A stretch of 28,043 nt of DNA from the NCBI GenBank assembly GCA_017544185.1, contig JAFYEQ010000384.1:1-28043 (forward strand). Direction: 5' to 3'. The DNA comes from Oscillospiraceae bacterium (GTDB lineage: Bacteria > Bacillota > Clostridia > Oscillospirales > Ruminococcaceae). Below are positions 1 to 7,745 of this stretch, piece by piece; the stretch's first letter is position 1; each line of letters opens with the position of its first letter. The translations under genes were made by a program, and so were the position numbers. The notes under the pieces are model-generated. The model saw only the letters and a program-made list of their open reading frames with translations. It was not told where the DNA came from and made no database searches.

Positions 1-195
1 CTGCTGGAGGATGAGCTCTCCATCACCGACTACAAGGTGATACACGGCGAGGAGATACACATATTCGAACGTCTCGATGATGTGCGCGGCATATCCCGTG
101 CAGTCTCCCGAAGCGGGCTCACCATCACAAAGCTGACCGAGGAAGGACAGGATCTGGAGGAGTATTATCTCGAAAAGGTAGGTGGAAGGAAATGA
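1..195 (+). CDS. ABC transporter ATP-binding protein, C-terminal end (partial)
   Basis: An open frame enters from the left edge and stops at a TGA that overlaps the ATG of the next gene (ATGA, 192-195). The 64 visible residues (starting LLEDELSITDYKVIHGEE and ending YYLEKVGGRK) hold no Walker or signature motif. They look like the variable C-terminal domain of a bacteriocin/lantibiotic-immunity type ABC ATPase, where short acidic helical tails of this kind are usual. The main support is context: it is translationally coupled to an integral membrane permease, followed by a histidine kinase. The ATPase core lies outside the window, so this assignment is an inference from position. Confidence 0.6.
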   Translation: MLEDELSITDYKVIHGEEIHIFERLDDVRGISRAVSRSGLTITKLTEEGQDLEEYYLEKVGGRK

Positions 196-869
196 ACGAT
201 ATCATAGCTTCTCAGAAGTTCATATGCAGAAGGAAGATATTCACCGTGCTGGTATGCATACTGGTCTCATCCTTATCCCTGTTCTCTGCCGCAGCACTGG
301 CTCCTACCATGGCCGAGGCTCTCTCCAACGCGGGATCCATGGGGATGATGGTCACCGCCATGCTGCTGCCGGGGATCATCATCACATCTACCTACACCGA
401 CCGCATAGCCATGTATGAGATCATGGCCGGGTACCGCCCTCATCAGATACTCCTTGGCAAGGCGATGGTATACCTGCCCTTCACGCTGATATACCTGCTG
501 GCCGCAGCGCTCATATCCCTGAAGACGGATATGGACCAGGATACCGTCATCAGGCTGATACTATACAGTATGATCTGCATAAGAGCTACGCTATGTATCG
601 TGTTCCTGAGCCCTCTCTTCAAGCAGGGATCTTTCGCCCCTGCCTTCAGCTGCATGACCCTGATGGCAGTATCCACCGAGTATGAGATAGCACGGTCTCC
701 CCTGTCGCTGCTGGTCTTCGGTCAGACTGCCCTGCTGGGAGCTGAGATCACAGAGGGATACATCATAAAAGTTATCCTTACCACGATCATCGCCTGCGCA
801 TCATACTATATCGTGGGCTATGTCACACTCAAAAAACATTTCATGCTCGAGCCCGAGCCCCTCGCATGA
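192..869 (+). CDS. ABC-2 type transporter permease (bacteriocin-immunity-like)
   Basis: The protein has 225 residues and about six hydrophobic segments (roughly residues 16-38, 48-65, 90-108, 119-140, 148-175 and 190-210), with a short cytoplasmic N-terminus and a charged C-terminal tail. This size and layout match the small ABC-2 permeases of lantibiotic-immunity and antimicrobial-peptide exporters. These work as dimers with a separate ATPase, here the gene that ends just upstream. The start codon overlaps the upstream stop (ATGA), so the two are translationally coupled. A histidine kinase follows 24 bases downstream, the usual partner of such transporters in Firmicutes. The substrate cannot be read from the sequence. 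Confidence 0.75.
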   Translation: MNDIIASQKFICRRKIFTVLVCILVSSLSLFSAAALAPTMAEALSNAGSMGMMVTAMLLPGIIITSTYTDRIAMYEIMAGYRPHQILLGKAMVYLPFTLIYLLAAALISLKTDMDQDTVIRLILYSMICIRATLCIVFLSPLFKQGSFAPAFSCMTLMAVSTEYEIARSPLSLLVFGQTALLGAEITEGYIIKVILTTIIACASYYIVGYVTLKKHFMLEPEPLA

Positions 870-893
870 CATATGACAAAGGAGGCACACGTA

Positions 894-1787
894 ATGGAAG
901 TAGTCATCATAACGATATGCGTGTGCCTTCTCATCGTCTCTATATTGCTGTACAGGTATATATCCGTAAAGCGGGAGCTTCGCCGCTTCAGCGCCGAGCT
1001 TGAGAAGCTGAAGGACAGCAGCTACAGACAACCTGTCAAGGTGGGATGGTCAGACAAGGACGTAGTGCAGCTCGCCGTCAAGGTCAATGAGCATACCGAC
1101 ATACAGCGGGCTCTCGGCCTCGGGTATGAGAAGAGCAAAAAGCAGCTGGGCACCGTGATCTCGGGAATATCCCACGACTTCCGCACGCCCCTCACGGCTG
1201 CGCTGGGGTATATGCAGATGATCGAGAAGAGCGGTGAGCTCTCCGAGAAGAACGCGGAGTATCTGGATATAGCCATACAGAAGAGCAGATATCTCAAGGA
1301 GCTGTCCGACGAGTTCTTCGAGCTGACCATAGCCGAGAACGGCAATGAAGACATACATACAGAGCCTGTGGATATCAGCAGCATGCTCACCTCTGCGGTG
1401 CTGGAGCAGCACGACTGGATCACAGCTCAGGGCATAGCCACTCACTTCGATATCATCGACGGCATAGTGGTACAGGCCGATCCTGTCTTTGTAAAGAGGA
1501 TACTCCACGACCTTATGTCCAATGCGCGAAAGTATACCCATGACAGCTTCGGCGTATCCCTCGTCAAAGACGGGGAACGGGTAAGGCTGCGGGTATACGA
1601 CTCCGTTTCAGACACTGCATCTGTGGATATAGAACGGGTCTTCGAGCCCTTCTACCGTATGTCCTCCCGCACCTCCGAGGGTACGGGACTGGGCCTGTAT
1701 GTAGTGAAGACCCTGTGTGACAAGCTGGGATGGACAGCGAACGCTGCCCTTGAAGGCAGCGTTTTCAGCATAGAGATCTGTATCTGA
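894..1787 (+). CDS. Sensor histidine kinase, single membrane helix, bacteriocin-sensor-like
   Basis: This is a 297-residue membrane-bound histidine kinase. One N-terminal membrane helix (about residues 3-20) is followed by a short linker and no real extracellular domain. The H-box (GISHDFRTPL, His94), N-box (DLMSNARKYTHD) and G-box (GTGLGLYVVKTL) are all visible. I placed the start at 894 rather than the in-frame ATG at 873 because AAAGGAGG (878-885) sits 8 bases before 894 and inside the longer reading. Kinases this short, next to an ABC transporter, usually sense peptide antibiotics through the transporter or the membrane. No response regulator follows; it may lie upstream of the window. 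The last codons contain a perfect 9-bp inverted repeat (1740-1763). Confidence 0.88.
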   Translation: MEVVIITICVCLLIVSILLYRYISVKRELRRFSAELEKLKDSSYRQPVKVGWSDKDVVQLAVKVNEHTDIQRALGLGYEKSKKQLGTVISGISHDFRTPLTAALGYMQMIEKSGELSEKNAEYLDIAIQKSRYLKELSDEFFELTIAENGNEDIHTEPVDISSMLTSAVLEQHDWITAQGIATHFDIIDGIVVQADPVFVKRILHDLMSNARKYTHDSFGVSLVKDGERVRLRVYDSVSDTASVDIERVFEPFYRMSSRTSEGTGLGLYVVKTLCDKLGWTANAALEGSVFSIEICI

Positions 1788-1792
1788 TCAGA

Positions 1793-1834
1793 GGGACGAG
1801 AGACAAGGGGCAAGAGGCGAGAGACAAGGAACAA
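1793..1834. repeat. Tandem 7-bp-unit repeat (GRGRCRA)
   Basis: Six consecutive heptamers run from 1793 to 1834: GGGACGA, GAGACAA, GGGGCAA, GAGGCGA, GAGACAA and GGAACAA. They lie just after the kinase stop codon in the convergent intergenic region. The same unit recurs at 16403-16430 (other orientation) and 26666-26686, so this is a dispersed minisatellite-like family and not a chance run. Confidence 0.7.
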
Positions 1835-1853
1835 ATACATCTTTTCTCCTCTA

Positions 1854-1878
1854 GAGAGTGTGGCTATCGCCACATCTC
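1854..1878. terminator. Stem-loop between convergent genes, possible bidirectional terminator
   Basis: GAGA, a bulged G, and TGTGGC pair with GCCACA and TCTC around a TATC loop. It sits between the kinase (ending 1787, plus strand) and the lipoprotein gene (ending 1945, minus strand). There is no clear T-run on either side, so the terminator call rests on position and the stem alone. The rest of 1788-1944 shows only the heptamer repeat. Confidence 0.35.
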
Positions 1879-1944
1879 AAATGAGGCTATCCCCATGCCA
1901 CTGTGTCTATCCAAGGTCTGGATATAGGATATGACCGTCTGTCC

Positions 1945-3900
1945 TCAGAAGGGTCTCCCGCCTCCGAAGCCTCCCGGCCCACCGAAGCCGCCGAAGCCCG
2001 TGAAGCCGCCTTCCACCGTCTCGCCCTTGTCATTGACACAGGTATTGCCGCTGACAGTGATGTCGCACAGCTTTTCTCCGTCCGCCGTCAGTACATAAGT
2101 ACCGTCCGTGATCTGGGGCGAGGTCAGCGCCATGAACTTGAATTCCTTTGCGGGAGCATATTCGACTACGGTCGTACCGTCGGAGGTGGTCAACGCGATC
2201 TTCGTCCCCGCCTTCTGCTGCGTGGTGAACAGCACGCTCACCGCTGACTGTCCCGTCACCGTCGTGAAGCCCTGAGCCATGCCCGCTGAGCCTGCGGCAT
2301 ATAGCGTACCGCCTGTAACGCTGAAGCTGCCCGCATAGTCGATGGTGCCGTTCATATCACCCGTAGGGCCGTCCACCGTGACCGTACCGCCCGACATGGT
2401 GATATCACCGTTGGAGTCGAGACCGTCGCCGTCGGCGTATACGTAGAGACTGCCGCCCGAGATCTGGATGTATACCTCCTTATCGGATGTCCCGACGGAC
2501 CCGGGCATCTCACCGAAGTTCGGCATATCCCCAAAGTCCGGACGTTCACCGTCAAAGTTCGGCATATCCCCAAAGTCGGGACGTTCACCGTCATAGTTCG
2601 GCATATCCCCGAAGTCGGGACGCTCGCCGTTAAACTCCGGCATATCCCCGAAGTCGGGAGGTGTGCCGCCTCCGAAGTTCCCGCCGAACATACCCATGAT
2701 ATCTCCGGTACCGTCGCCGGCATTTATGCCGTCATCATCCGCGTGTACGCTCCAGTCGCCGCCGGATACCAGTATCACAGCGCCCTCCATGCCCTCGTAG
2801 GACTTTGTTATATCTCCCGATCCTCCCGAAAGAGCAAGAGTGCCGTCTGCGTGCAGCGCATCATCGCCGCTGGCTATGGTGAGAGTACCGCCCGATATGG
2901 TCACGTCTCCGTCCGAGTGTATGCTGTCATCGGCAGTATCTATATCTATCGTGCCGCCTGATATGGTCACCGAGGCGGCTGCCTTTATGCCCTTTGAGGA
3001 TACTGTGTCGGTCTCATCGCTCCTATCGAAGCGTCCCCATCCTTCGTCATGCACCTTCGAGGAAGCAGCAGCTCCACCGCCTGCCTTTATGCCGACCGTA
3101 CCGTCGGTGACGGTCACTGTGCCCTTGCCGTCGTCTTTGCTGTCGGATACTATACCATCACCGCCGCAGGTGATGTCTATCACGGGAGCATCCGAGCCTC
3201 CGCCTATGGTGACGCTGTCTCTGCCTTTGATGCCGTCGCCGTCGGTGGAGACCGTGACAGTACCGTTCTTTATCTTTATGTCGTTCTTTGACCATAAGGC
3301 GCACTTGGAGCCGCCCGTCACCGTGAGAGCACCACTGCCCTTTACGGTAAGATCCTCATCCGAATATATCACCGACTCCGATGCACCGCCGTCTGAAAGG
3401 CTATTGACCGAGCCCTTCTTAAGCTTCACCGATACCTTGTCTGCAGACTTCACAAGTATTGCTGCACTGTCCCCCGACGATGTGATGTCCACGCCGTCGA
3501 GCACCAGCTCCACCTTGTCGTCCTTGCCTGCATCGACCACGATCTGTCCCGTCATAGAGCCCTGTATATCGTAGGAGCCGCCCTTCTTCACTATGAGCAC
3601 CGAGCCGTTGATCTCGGCTCCGCTGCCGTCTATGGTGATGCCGCTGTCACTCAGGATAACAGCGGCATTTTTTGTAAGCTCTTCTTCTGATGCATCTGTC
3701 CCGGTCTTATCCGACGAGGACTCAGTCCCATCTGACGTCACAGTGGGAGCAGTGATAGTGGGATGATCCTCGTTATCCTGTGCTCCCGCGGTGGTCTGCA
3801 CCGACGATGCCGACGTATCCGCAGGCGCGTCCTGCGGAGCGCTCTGACAAGCCGTGAGCATTGCAAGCACCGCTATATATGCGTATATCCTATCTCTCAT
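1945..3900 (-). CDS. Carbohydrate-binding domain-containing lipoprotein (Cthe_2159-like)
   Basis: This is a 651-residue secreted lipoprotein. Its signal peptide ends in a lipobox (MLTAC), followed by a Ser/Thr/Asp-rich linker to about residue 75. Then come many repeats of the type SGGTVTV, DGDGI and ADDSIHSDGDVTISGG, the signature of the right-handed beta-helix in Cthe_2159-type carbohydrate-binding domains. Members of that family bind calcium and plant-wall polysaccharide. Residues of about 409-461 are a 13-residue tandem repeat (PDFGDMPNFDGER) interrupting the helix. The family's usual C-terminal block (YADGDGLDSNGD, then GGTLYAAGSAGMAQ) follows, and the tail is Gly/Phe-rich. The ATG at 3900 overlaps the stop of the upstream DUF4956 gene (TGATG); a GTG one codon earlier is possible. 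Family membership is fairly sure; the ligand here is not known. Confidence 0.85.
   Translation of the reverse strand: MRDRIYAYIAVLAMLTACQSAPQDAPADTSASSVQTTAGAQDNEDHPTITAPTVTSDGTESSSDKTGTDASEEELTKNAAVILSDSGITIDGSGAEINGSVLIVKKGGSYDIQGSMTGQIVVDAGKDDKVELVLDGVDITSSGDSAAILVKSADKVSVKLKKGSVNSLSDGGASESVIYSDEDLTVKGSGALTVTGGSKCALWSKNDIKIKNGTVTVSTDGDGIKGRDSVTIGGGSDAPVIDITCGGDGIVSDSKDDGKGTVTVTDGTVGIKAGGGAAASSKVHDEGWGRFDRSDETDTVSSKGIKAAASVTISGGTIDIDTADDSIHSDGDVTISGGTLTIASGDDALHADGTLALSGGSGDITKSYEGMEGAVILVSGGDWSVHADDDGINAGDGTGDIMGMFGGNFGGGTPPDFGDMPEFNGERPDFGDMPNYDGERPDFGDMPNFDGERPDFGDMPNFGEMPGSVGTSDKEVYIQISGGSLYVYADGDGLDSNGDITMSGGTVTVDGPTGDMNGTIDYAGSFSVTGGTLYAAGSAGMAQGFTTVTGQSAVSVLFTTQQKAGTKIALTTSDGTTVVEYAPAKEFKFMALTSPQITDGTYVLTADGEKLCDITVSGNTCVNDKGETVEGGFTGFGGFGGPGGFGGGRPF
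2518..2673. repeat. 39-bp tandem repeat inside the lipoprotein gene
   Basis: Units begin at 2518, 2557, 2596 and 2635, each 39 bp, encoding 13 residues of the form PDFGDMPNFDGER. The middle two are nearly identical at the DNA level; the outer units diverge. The frame is kept, so copy-number change would not disrupt the protein. Confidence 0.9.
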
Positions 3901-4565
3901 CACAGCGCCTCCTGTACGACAGGTCTGCCAACGCTGACGGTAAGGTTGCCGTTACGTGTACGTATCTCGTCGATCATAGCCTTGACGCTGCTGTCGCCGC
4001 GCATGACGATGGAATACTTCAGCTCATACAGACTGCCCATATTCGCAGTCTTGGCAGTCTCCAGCTCGAAACGGGTGGTATACTTCTTGAGTATATCATC
4101 GAAGGCGCCCTCGAAGTCCAGATCCTCAGGCACGGTGATCTTCAGGTCCCGCCTGTCATCATCGGCGCGTCCCAGCGGCACGAAGGTGACTATTATCAGC
4201 ACCGCGCACACCACCAGAGTCATGACCGCTGCGAAGCCTATCTGACCCATTCCCGTGGCTATGCCCACAGCCATGGACAGGAATATGGAGGATATGTCCC
4301 TCGAATTGCCGGGCACGGAGCGAAAGCGTATCAGGCTGAACGCGCCCAGTACAGCCACACCTGCGCCCACATTGCCGTTGACCATCATGATCACCGACTG
4401 CACCATCACGGGCAGCACTACCAGTGTGCCCACGAATGCCTTAGAGTACTTGTGGCCTACCATATAGCTCAGCGCCGTTATGGCACCGAAGCCCACGGAC
4501 GCCAGTGAGCATATCAGGAACTGCTCCAGCGTTATGCTCTCGGATGTAAGTATAGAAGTAAACAT
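3900..4565 (-). CDS. DUF4956 domain-containing membrane protein
   Basis: The protein has 221 residues. Four hydrophobic segments occupy about residues 13-135. The DUF4956 hallmark GAFSLIRFRSVPGNSRDI follows the second or third helix, and a soluble cytoplasmic domain of about 85 residues makes up the C-terminal part. The biochemical role of the family is not established. It is repeatedly found next to VTC-domain polyphosphate-polymerase-like proteins, as here: the VTC gene lies 20 bases upstream. It is also coupled by TGATG to the carbohydrate-binding lipoprotein downstream. A membrane partner or channel for the VTC protein is a reasonable inference but is not shown by the sequence. Confidence 0.87.
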   Translation of the reverse strand: MFTSILTSESITLEQFLICSLASVGFGAITALSYMVGHKYSKAFVGTLVVLPVMVQSVIMMVNGNVGAGVAVLGAFSLIRFRSVPGNSRDISSIFLSMAVGIATGMGQIGFAAVMTLVVCAVLIIVTFVPLGRADDDRRDLKITVPEDLDFEGAFDDILKKYTTRFELETAKTANMGSLYELKYSIVMRGDSSVKAMIDEIRTRNGNLTVSVGRPVVQEAL

Positions 4566-4585
4566 GTCATCATCTCCCGGTCTGT

Positions 4586-5320
4586 TCAGCTTATAGCCCG
4601 TTTCATCATCACGGAGTATTCGCCCAGATCCTTATCCGTACCCAGGAGCTCTCTCGTGTAGTACTCGCCGTACTTGGAGTAGGACACGGGATAGGCCCTC
4701 AGCTCCGACAGAGCCTTCACCATCCACATGGGCATGGCCTCTGCGATCTTGATCTCCATCAGCACCTCATCCGAGGTGGTGAGCAGATGCCCCTTGTCGC
4801 CGTACAGCGGTGTCAGATCATCCCGCCTGCAGCGTATGGCAAAGTCGAAGGTCATGCGCAGGCTGCTGTCCTGTATACCGTACATGGCGATGCGGTCGTA
4901 GCACATCATGAGCTTCGGGTAGGCCTGCCAGTGCTTCACGGAGTAGTCTATCTCAGACATTATCTGGGACTGCACAGGTACAATACCGCTCTTTGCGTGC
5001 TCCACTGCCTCTGCCAGCGTCATAGCCACACGGCGCTTGTATACCGTACCGCTGAACTTCTTCTTGAGCTCCAGGAACACGGTCCTGTCCTCGTCCGAGG
5101 ATGTTCCGTAGCAGCGGAGACGTATCTTCTCCTTGTAGCTGGGCTTATCTATGGATCTGCGTATCATATCATCATTCGCATTATCATAGTACAGGCTGTA
5201 TATGGTGGTCAGCCCGTAGCTGTCCATGGCCATATGCCCCTCGATGAGCTCCCTCATCCGTATATACTGCTTCTGCGACAGCATATACTTTATCTCTTCA
5301 CGTTTGAATACTGCGATCAT
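4586..5320 (-). CDS. VTC domain-containing protein (polyphosphate polymerase-like)
   Basis: This is a 244-residue soluble protein that begins with the VTC signature FKREEIKYMLS and continues with SLYYDNANDD, YKEKIRLRCYG, VFLELKKKFSGTVYKRRV, a late MEIKI and SYSKYGEYY. These alternating basic and acidic strand motifs are the tunnel-wall residues of the triphosphate tunnel/VTC fold, which in yeast Vtc4 makes polyphosphate from ATP at a membrane. The length is close to that of bacterial stand-alone VTC proteins. The gene leads a three-gene minus-strand set with DUF4956 and the carbohydrate-binding lipoprotein. I saw no convincing promoter in the 163 bases upstream. Polyphosphate synthesis is inferred from the family; the bacterial members are largely uncharacterised. 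Confidence 0.83.
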   Translation of the reverse strand: MIAVFKREEIKYMLSQKQYIRMRELIEGHMAMDSYGLTTIYSLYYDNANDDMIRRSIDKPSYKEKIRLRCYGTSSDEDRTVFLELKKKFSGTVYKRRVAMTLAEAVEHAKSGIVPVQSQIMSEIDYSVKHWQAYPKLMMCYDRIAMYGIQDSSLRMTFDFAIRCRRDDLTPLYGDKGHLLTTSDEVLMEIKIAEAMPMWMVKALSELRAYPVSYSKYGEYYTRELLGTDKDLGEYSVMMKRAIS

Positions 5321-5429
5321 ACTGTCACGTCCTCTTTGAGCGCGTCTTCTCTTTACTGATGATATGATACTCCGATCACCTTAAACTAACCTTGATCCAA
5401 GATGAGATCTTTGTGATCTTTATGATATA

Positions 5430-5478
5430 CATCAGCCGACAGTTGACTGTCGGCTGATGATAGCCGTCCCATAAGGGA
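5430..5478 (-). terminator. Two stem-loops after nfnB, likely terminator region
   Basis: Read on the minus strand after the nfnB stop (5484), GTCCC-TTAT-GGGAC (5478-5465) comes first. It is followed by a nearly perfect 30-base palindrome (5459-5430) with 14-bp arms built on CATCAGCCGACAGT. There is no T-run on either strand, so classical intrinsic termination is uncertain. The position between nfnB and the VTC cassette fits a transcript end. The rest of the 5321-5483 gap shows nothing clear. Confidence 0.5.
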
Positions 5479-5483
5479 CCGCC

Positions 5484-6872
5484 CTATTTCTGCTTGATGA
5501 ACTCATCTATGGACGCCGCAGCGGTCTTGCCCGCGCCCATCGCAAGTATAACGGTAGCAGCGCCTGTAACAGCATCGCCGCCTGCGTATACCCCGTCACG
5601 GGAGGTACGGCCTGTGGTCTCGTCTGCCACGATGCAGCCCCACTTGTTGGTGTCCAGTCCCTCTGTGGTGTTCTTGATGAGCGGGTTGGGAGACGTACCG
5701 ATAGCCATGATCACGCAGTCCACGTCGATCACATGCTCGGAGCCCTCTACCTTGATGGGCCTGCGTCTGCCGCTGTCATCGGGCTCGCCCAGCTCCATGG
5801 ATATGCATTCCATGCCGCATACCACGCTGTTCTCATCGCCAAGTATCTTTATGGGATTGGTGAGGGTCTTGAATATGATGCCCTCCTCCTTAGCGTGTTC
5901 GATCTCCTCGGCACGGGCAGGGAGCTCGTTCTCGCTGCGGCGGTATACTATATATACCTCCTTTGCGCCCAGTCTCAGAGCGGATCTCGCAGCATCCATA
6001 GCCACGTTGCCGCCGCCTACGACTGCCACGCGGTCGGACTTCTTGATAGGTGTAGCACTGCCCTGCTTGTATGCCTTCATCAGGTTCACACGGGTGAGGA
6101 ACTCATTTGCGGAGTATACGCCCTTGAGGTTCTCGCCGGGGATCTTCATGAAGTTGGGGAGACCTGCGCCGCTGCCGATGAATACAGCTTCGAAGCCGTC
6201 CTCGAACAGCTCGTCTATGGTGATCGTGCGTCCGATGATCACGTTGGTCTCTATCTTTACGCCCAGATCTCTCAGGCCGTTGATCTCATGCTCAACGATG
6301 GACTTGGGGAGCCTGAACTCGGGTATGCCGTATACCAGCACGCCGCCTGCCATATGCAGGGCCTCGTATACAGTCACCTCGTATCCTGCCTTTGCCAGGT
6401 CTCCGGCACAGGTCAGACCTGCAGGACCGGCACCGATGACAGCCACCTTGTGACCGTTGGGCTCGGGCCTTGCGGGCTTCTCGGTAGAGTTGGCGTTATG
6501 CCAGTCGGCAGCGAACCTTTCCAGTCGGCCGATAGCCACGGGCTCGCCCTTCTTGCCTCTTACGCATACGCCTTCGCACTGGGTCTCCTGAGGGCATACA
6601 CGACCGCATACTGCGGGAAGGGAGGAGGACTTGGCGATCACCTGATATGCGCCCTCGAAATCGCCCTCGGCGATATGCTTTATGAATCCGGGGATATCTA
6701 TCTTTACGGGACATCCGCCTACGCAGGGCATAGCCTTGCAGCCAAGACACCTCTGCGCCTCTTCTACGGCCATCTCAGCGGTATAGCCGAGAGCGACCTC
6801 CTTGAAGTTCTTATTTCTTACATCAGGCTCCTGAGAGGGCATGGGGAGCTTAACGAGAGACATATTAGCCAT
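5484..6872 (-). CDS. nfnB: NADH-dependent reduced ferredoxin:NADP+ oxidoreductase, large subunit NfnB
   Basis: This is a 462-residue flavoprotein related to the glutamate synthase small subunit. N-terminal cysteines occur as two sets (C42, C45, C50, C54 and C89, C93, C99, C103), the ligands of two [4Fe-4S] clusters. Next comes the FAD-binding VIGAGPAGLTCAG (from about residue 145), then the NADPH-binding VAVVGGGNVAMDAARSA, and a C-terminal FAD motif ending GGDAVTGAATVILAMGAGK. In Nfn this subunit carries the bifurcating FAD and couples NADPH oxidation to reduction of ferredoxin and NAD+, or the reverse. The call over plain GltD rests on the adjacent nfnA and the lack of a GltB large subunit nearby. 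The start at 6872 gives MANMSLVKLP with GGAGGTG suitably spaced; an ATG one codon upstream is too close to it. Confidence 0.88.
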   Translation of the reverse strand: MANMSLVKLPMPSQEPDVRNKNFKEVALGYTAEMAVEEAQRCLGCKAMPCVGGCPVKIDIPGFIKHIAEGDFEGAYQVIAKSSSLPAVCGRVCPQETQCEGVCVRGKKGEPVAIGRLERFAADWHNANSTEKPARPEPNGHKVAVIGAGPAGLTCAGDLAKAGYEVTVYEALHMAGGVLVYGIPEFRLPKSIVEHEINGLRDLGVKIETNVIIGRTITIDELFEDGFEAVFIGSGAGLPNFMKIPGENLKGVYSANEFLTRVNLMKAYKQGSATPIKKSDRVAVVGGGNVAMDAARSALRLGAKEVYIVYRRSENELPARAEEIEHAKEEGIIFKTLTNPIKILGDENSVVCGMECISMELGEPDDSGRRRPIKVEGSEHVIDVDCVIMAIGTSPNPLIKNTTEGLDTNKWGCIVADETTGRTSRDGVYAGGDAVTGAATVILAMGAGKTAAASIDEFIKQK

Positions 6873-6884
6873 CATGCACCTCCA

Positions 6885-7718
6885 TCAATTGCCGAAGAGA
6901 CGGCAGGTCTCTTCATGCTGTTCACGCTCGAAGGGCTTGTACATCGCAGCCCTTACCATAGCTTCATCATAGTCTACCAGATGACCGTCGAAGTCGGGAC
7001 CGTCCACACAAGCGAACTTGGTCTCGCCGCCTACGGTAAGACGGCATCCGCCGCACATACCGGTACCGTCGATCATAACAGGGTTCATGGATACTACGGT
7101 CTTTATGCCATACTCCTTGGTAACGCCCGATACGAACTTCATCATGATCACAGGGCCGATGGCGATGACCTCGTCATACTTCTCGCCGCTGTCGATCAGC
7201 TCCTTCAGCGCATTGGTGACCAGACCCTTGGTACCGTAGGAACCGTCATCGGTCATCATCACCAGCTTGTCGGAACAGGCCTTGAACTCGTCCTCGAGTA
7301 TCACCAGATCCTTGTTGCGGAAGCCCACTATGGAGTGTACCTCGCAGCCTATCTCGTGGAGCTTCTTAGCCACGGGGTATGCTATGGCGCATCCCACGCC
7401 GCCGCCTACTACAGCCACCTTCTTGAGGCCTTCGACCTCCGTAGCGTTGCCCAAAGGACCTGCGAAGTCCTTCAGACTGTCGCCCTCTTCCATGTGAGCG
7501 AGCTTCTCTGTGGTAGCTCCCACCACCTGGAATATGATGGTGACTGTGCCCTTATCCCTGTCATAGCCGCCTACCGTAAGAGGTATCCTTTCACCCTCCT
7601 CATCGGTGCGCAGTATGATGAACTGTCCGGGCTCTGCCTTTCTTGCTACGGCAGGCGCCTCGATGTCCATCAGGATGACGGTCGGATTAAGGATCTTTTT
7701 CCTTACGATCTTGTACAT
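6885..7718 (-). CDS. nfnA: Ferredoxin-NADP+ oxidoreductase subunit alpha NfnA (FAD/NAD-binding)
   Basis: This is a 277-residue protein of the dihydroorotate-dehydrogenase-B electron-transfer family. An FAD-binding beta barrel comes first (RIPLTVGGYD, about residues 45-53, and GPLG), then an NAD-binding fold (VAVVGGGVGCAIAYP, about 101-115). A C-terminal iron-sulfur motif follows, DGTGMCGGCR, with C222, C225 and a third cysteine C237. Three Cys plus an Asp ligate the [2Fe-2S] cluster in this subunit of known Nfn enzymes; Asp217 is a candidate. It takes electrons from or to NADH and pairs with NfnB, whose gene starts 12 bases downstream. PyrK was considered because of the shared family, but the neighbour is NfnB-like and no pyrD is in sight. 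A GGAGGG site precedes the ATG. Confidence 0.87.
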   Translation of the reverse strand: MYKIVRKKILNPTVILMDIEAPAVARKAEPGQFIILRTDEEGERIPLTVGGYDRDKGTVTIIFQVVGATTEKLAHMEEGDSLKDFAGPLGNATEVEGLKKVAVVGGGVGCAIAYPVAKKLHEIGCEVHSIVGFRNKDLVILEDEFKACSDKLVMMTDDGSYGTKGLVTNALKELIDSGEKYDEVIAIGPVIMMKFVSGVTKEYGIKTVVSMNPVMIDGTGMCGGCRLTVGGETKFACVDGPDFDGHLVDYDEAMVRAAMYKPFEREQHEETCRLFGN

Positions 7719-7745
7719 TTGACGATCCCTCCTGTTTATTTACAG

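Noticed and set aside
1740..1763. Perfect 9-bp inverted repeat inside the end of the first kinase gene
   Set aside because: It is followed by only two T residues beyond the stem and encodes the conserved kinase C-terminus, so the terminator call is too weak, though it could slow transcription.
5484..6872. Glutamate synthase small subunit (GltD)
   Set aside because: The sequence family is shared, but the adjacent NfnA-type gene and the absence of gltB favour NfnB.
6885..7718. PyrK, electron-transfer subunit of dihydroorotate dehydrogenase
   Set aside because: No pyrD is adjacent. The nearby pyr gene has its own promoter, with the YesM-YesN operon in between.
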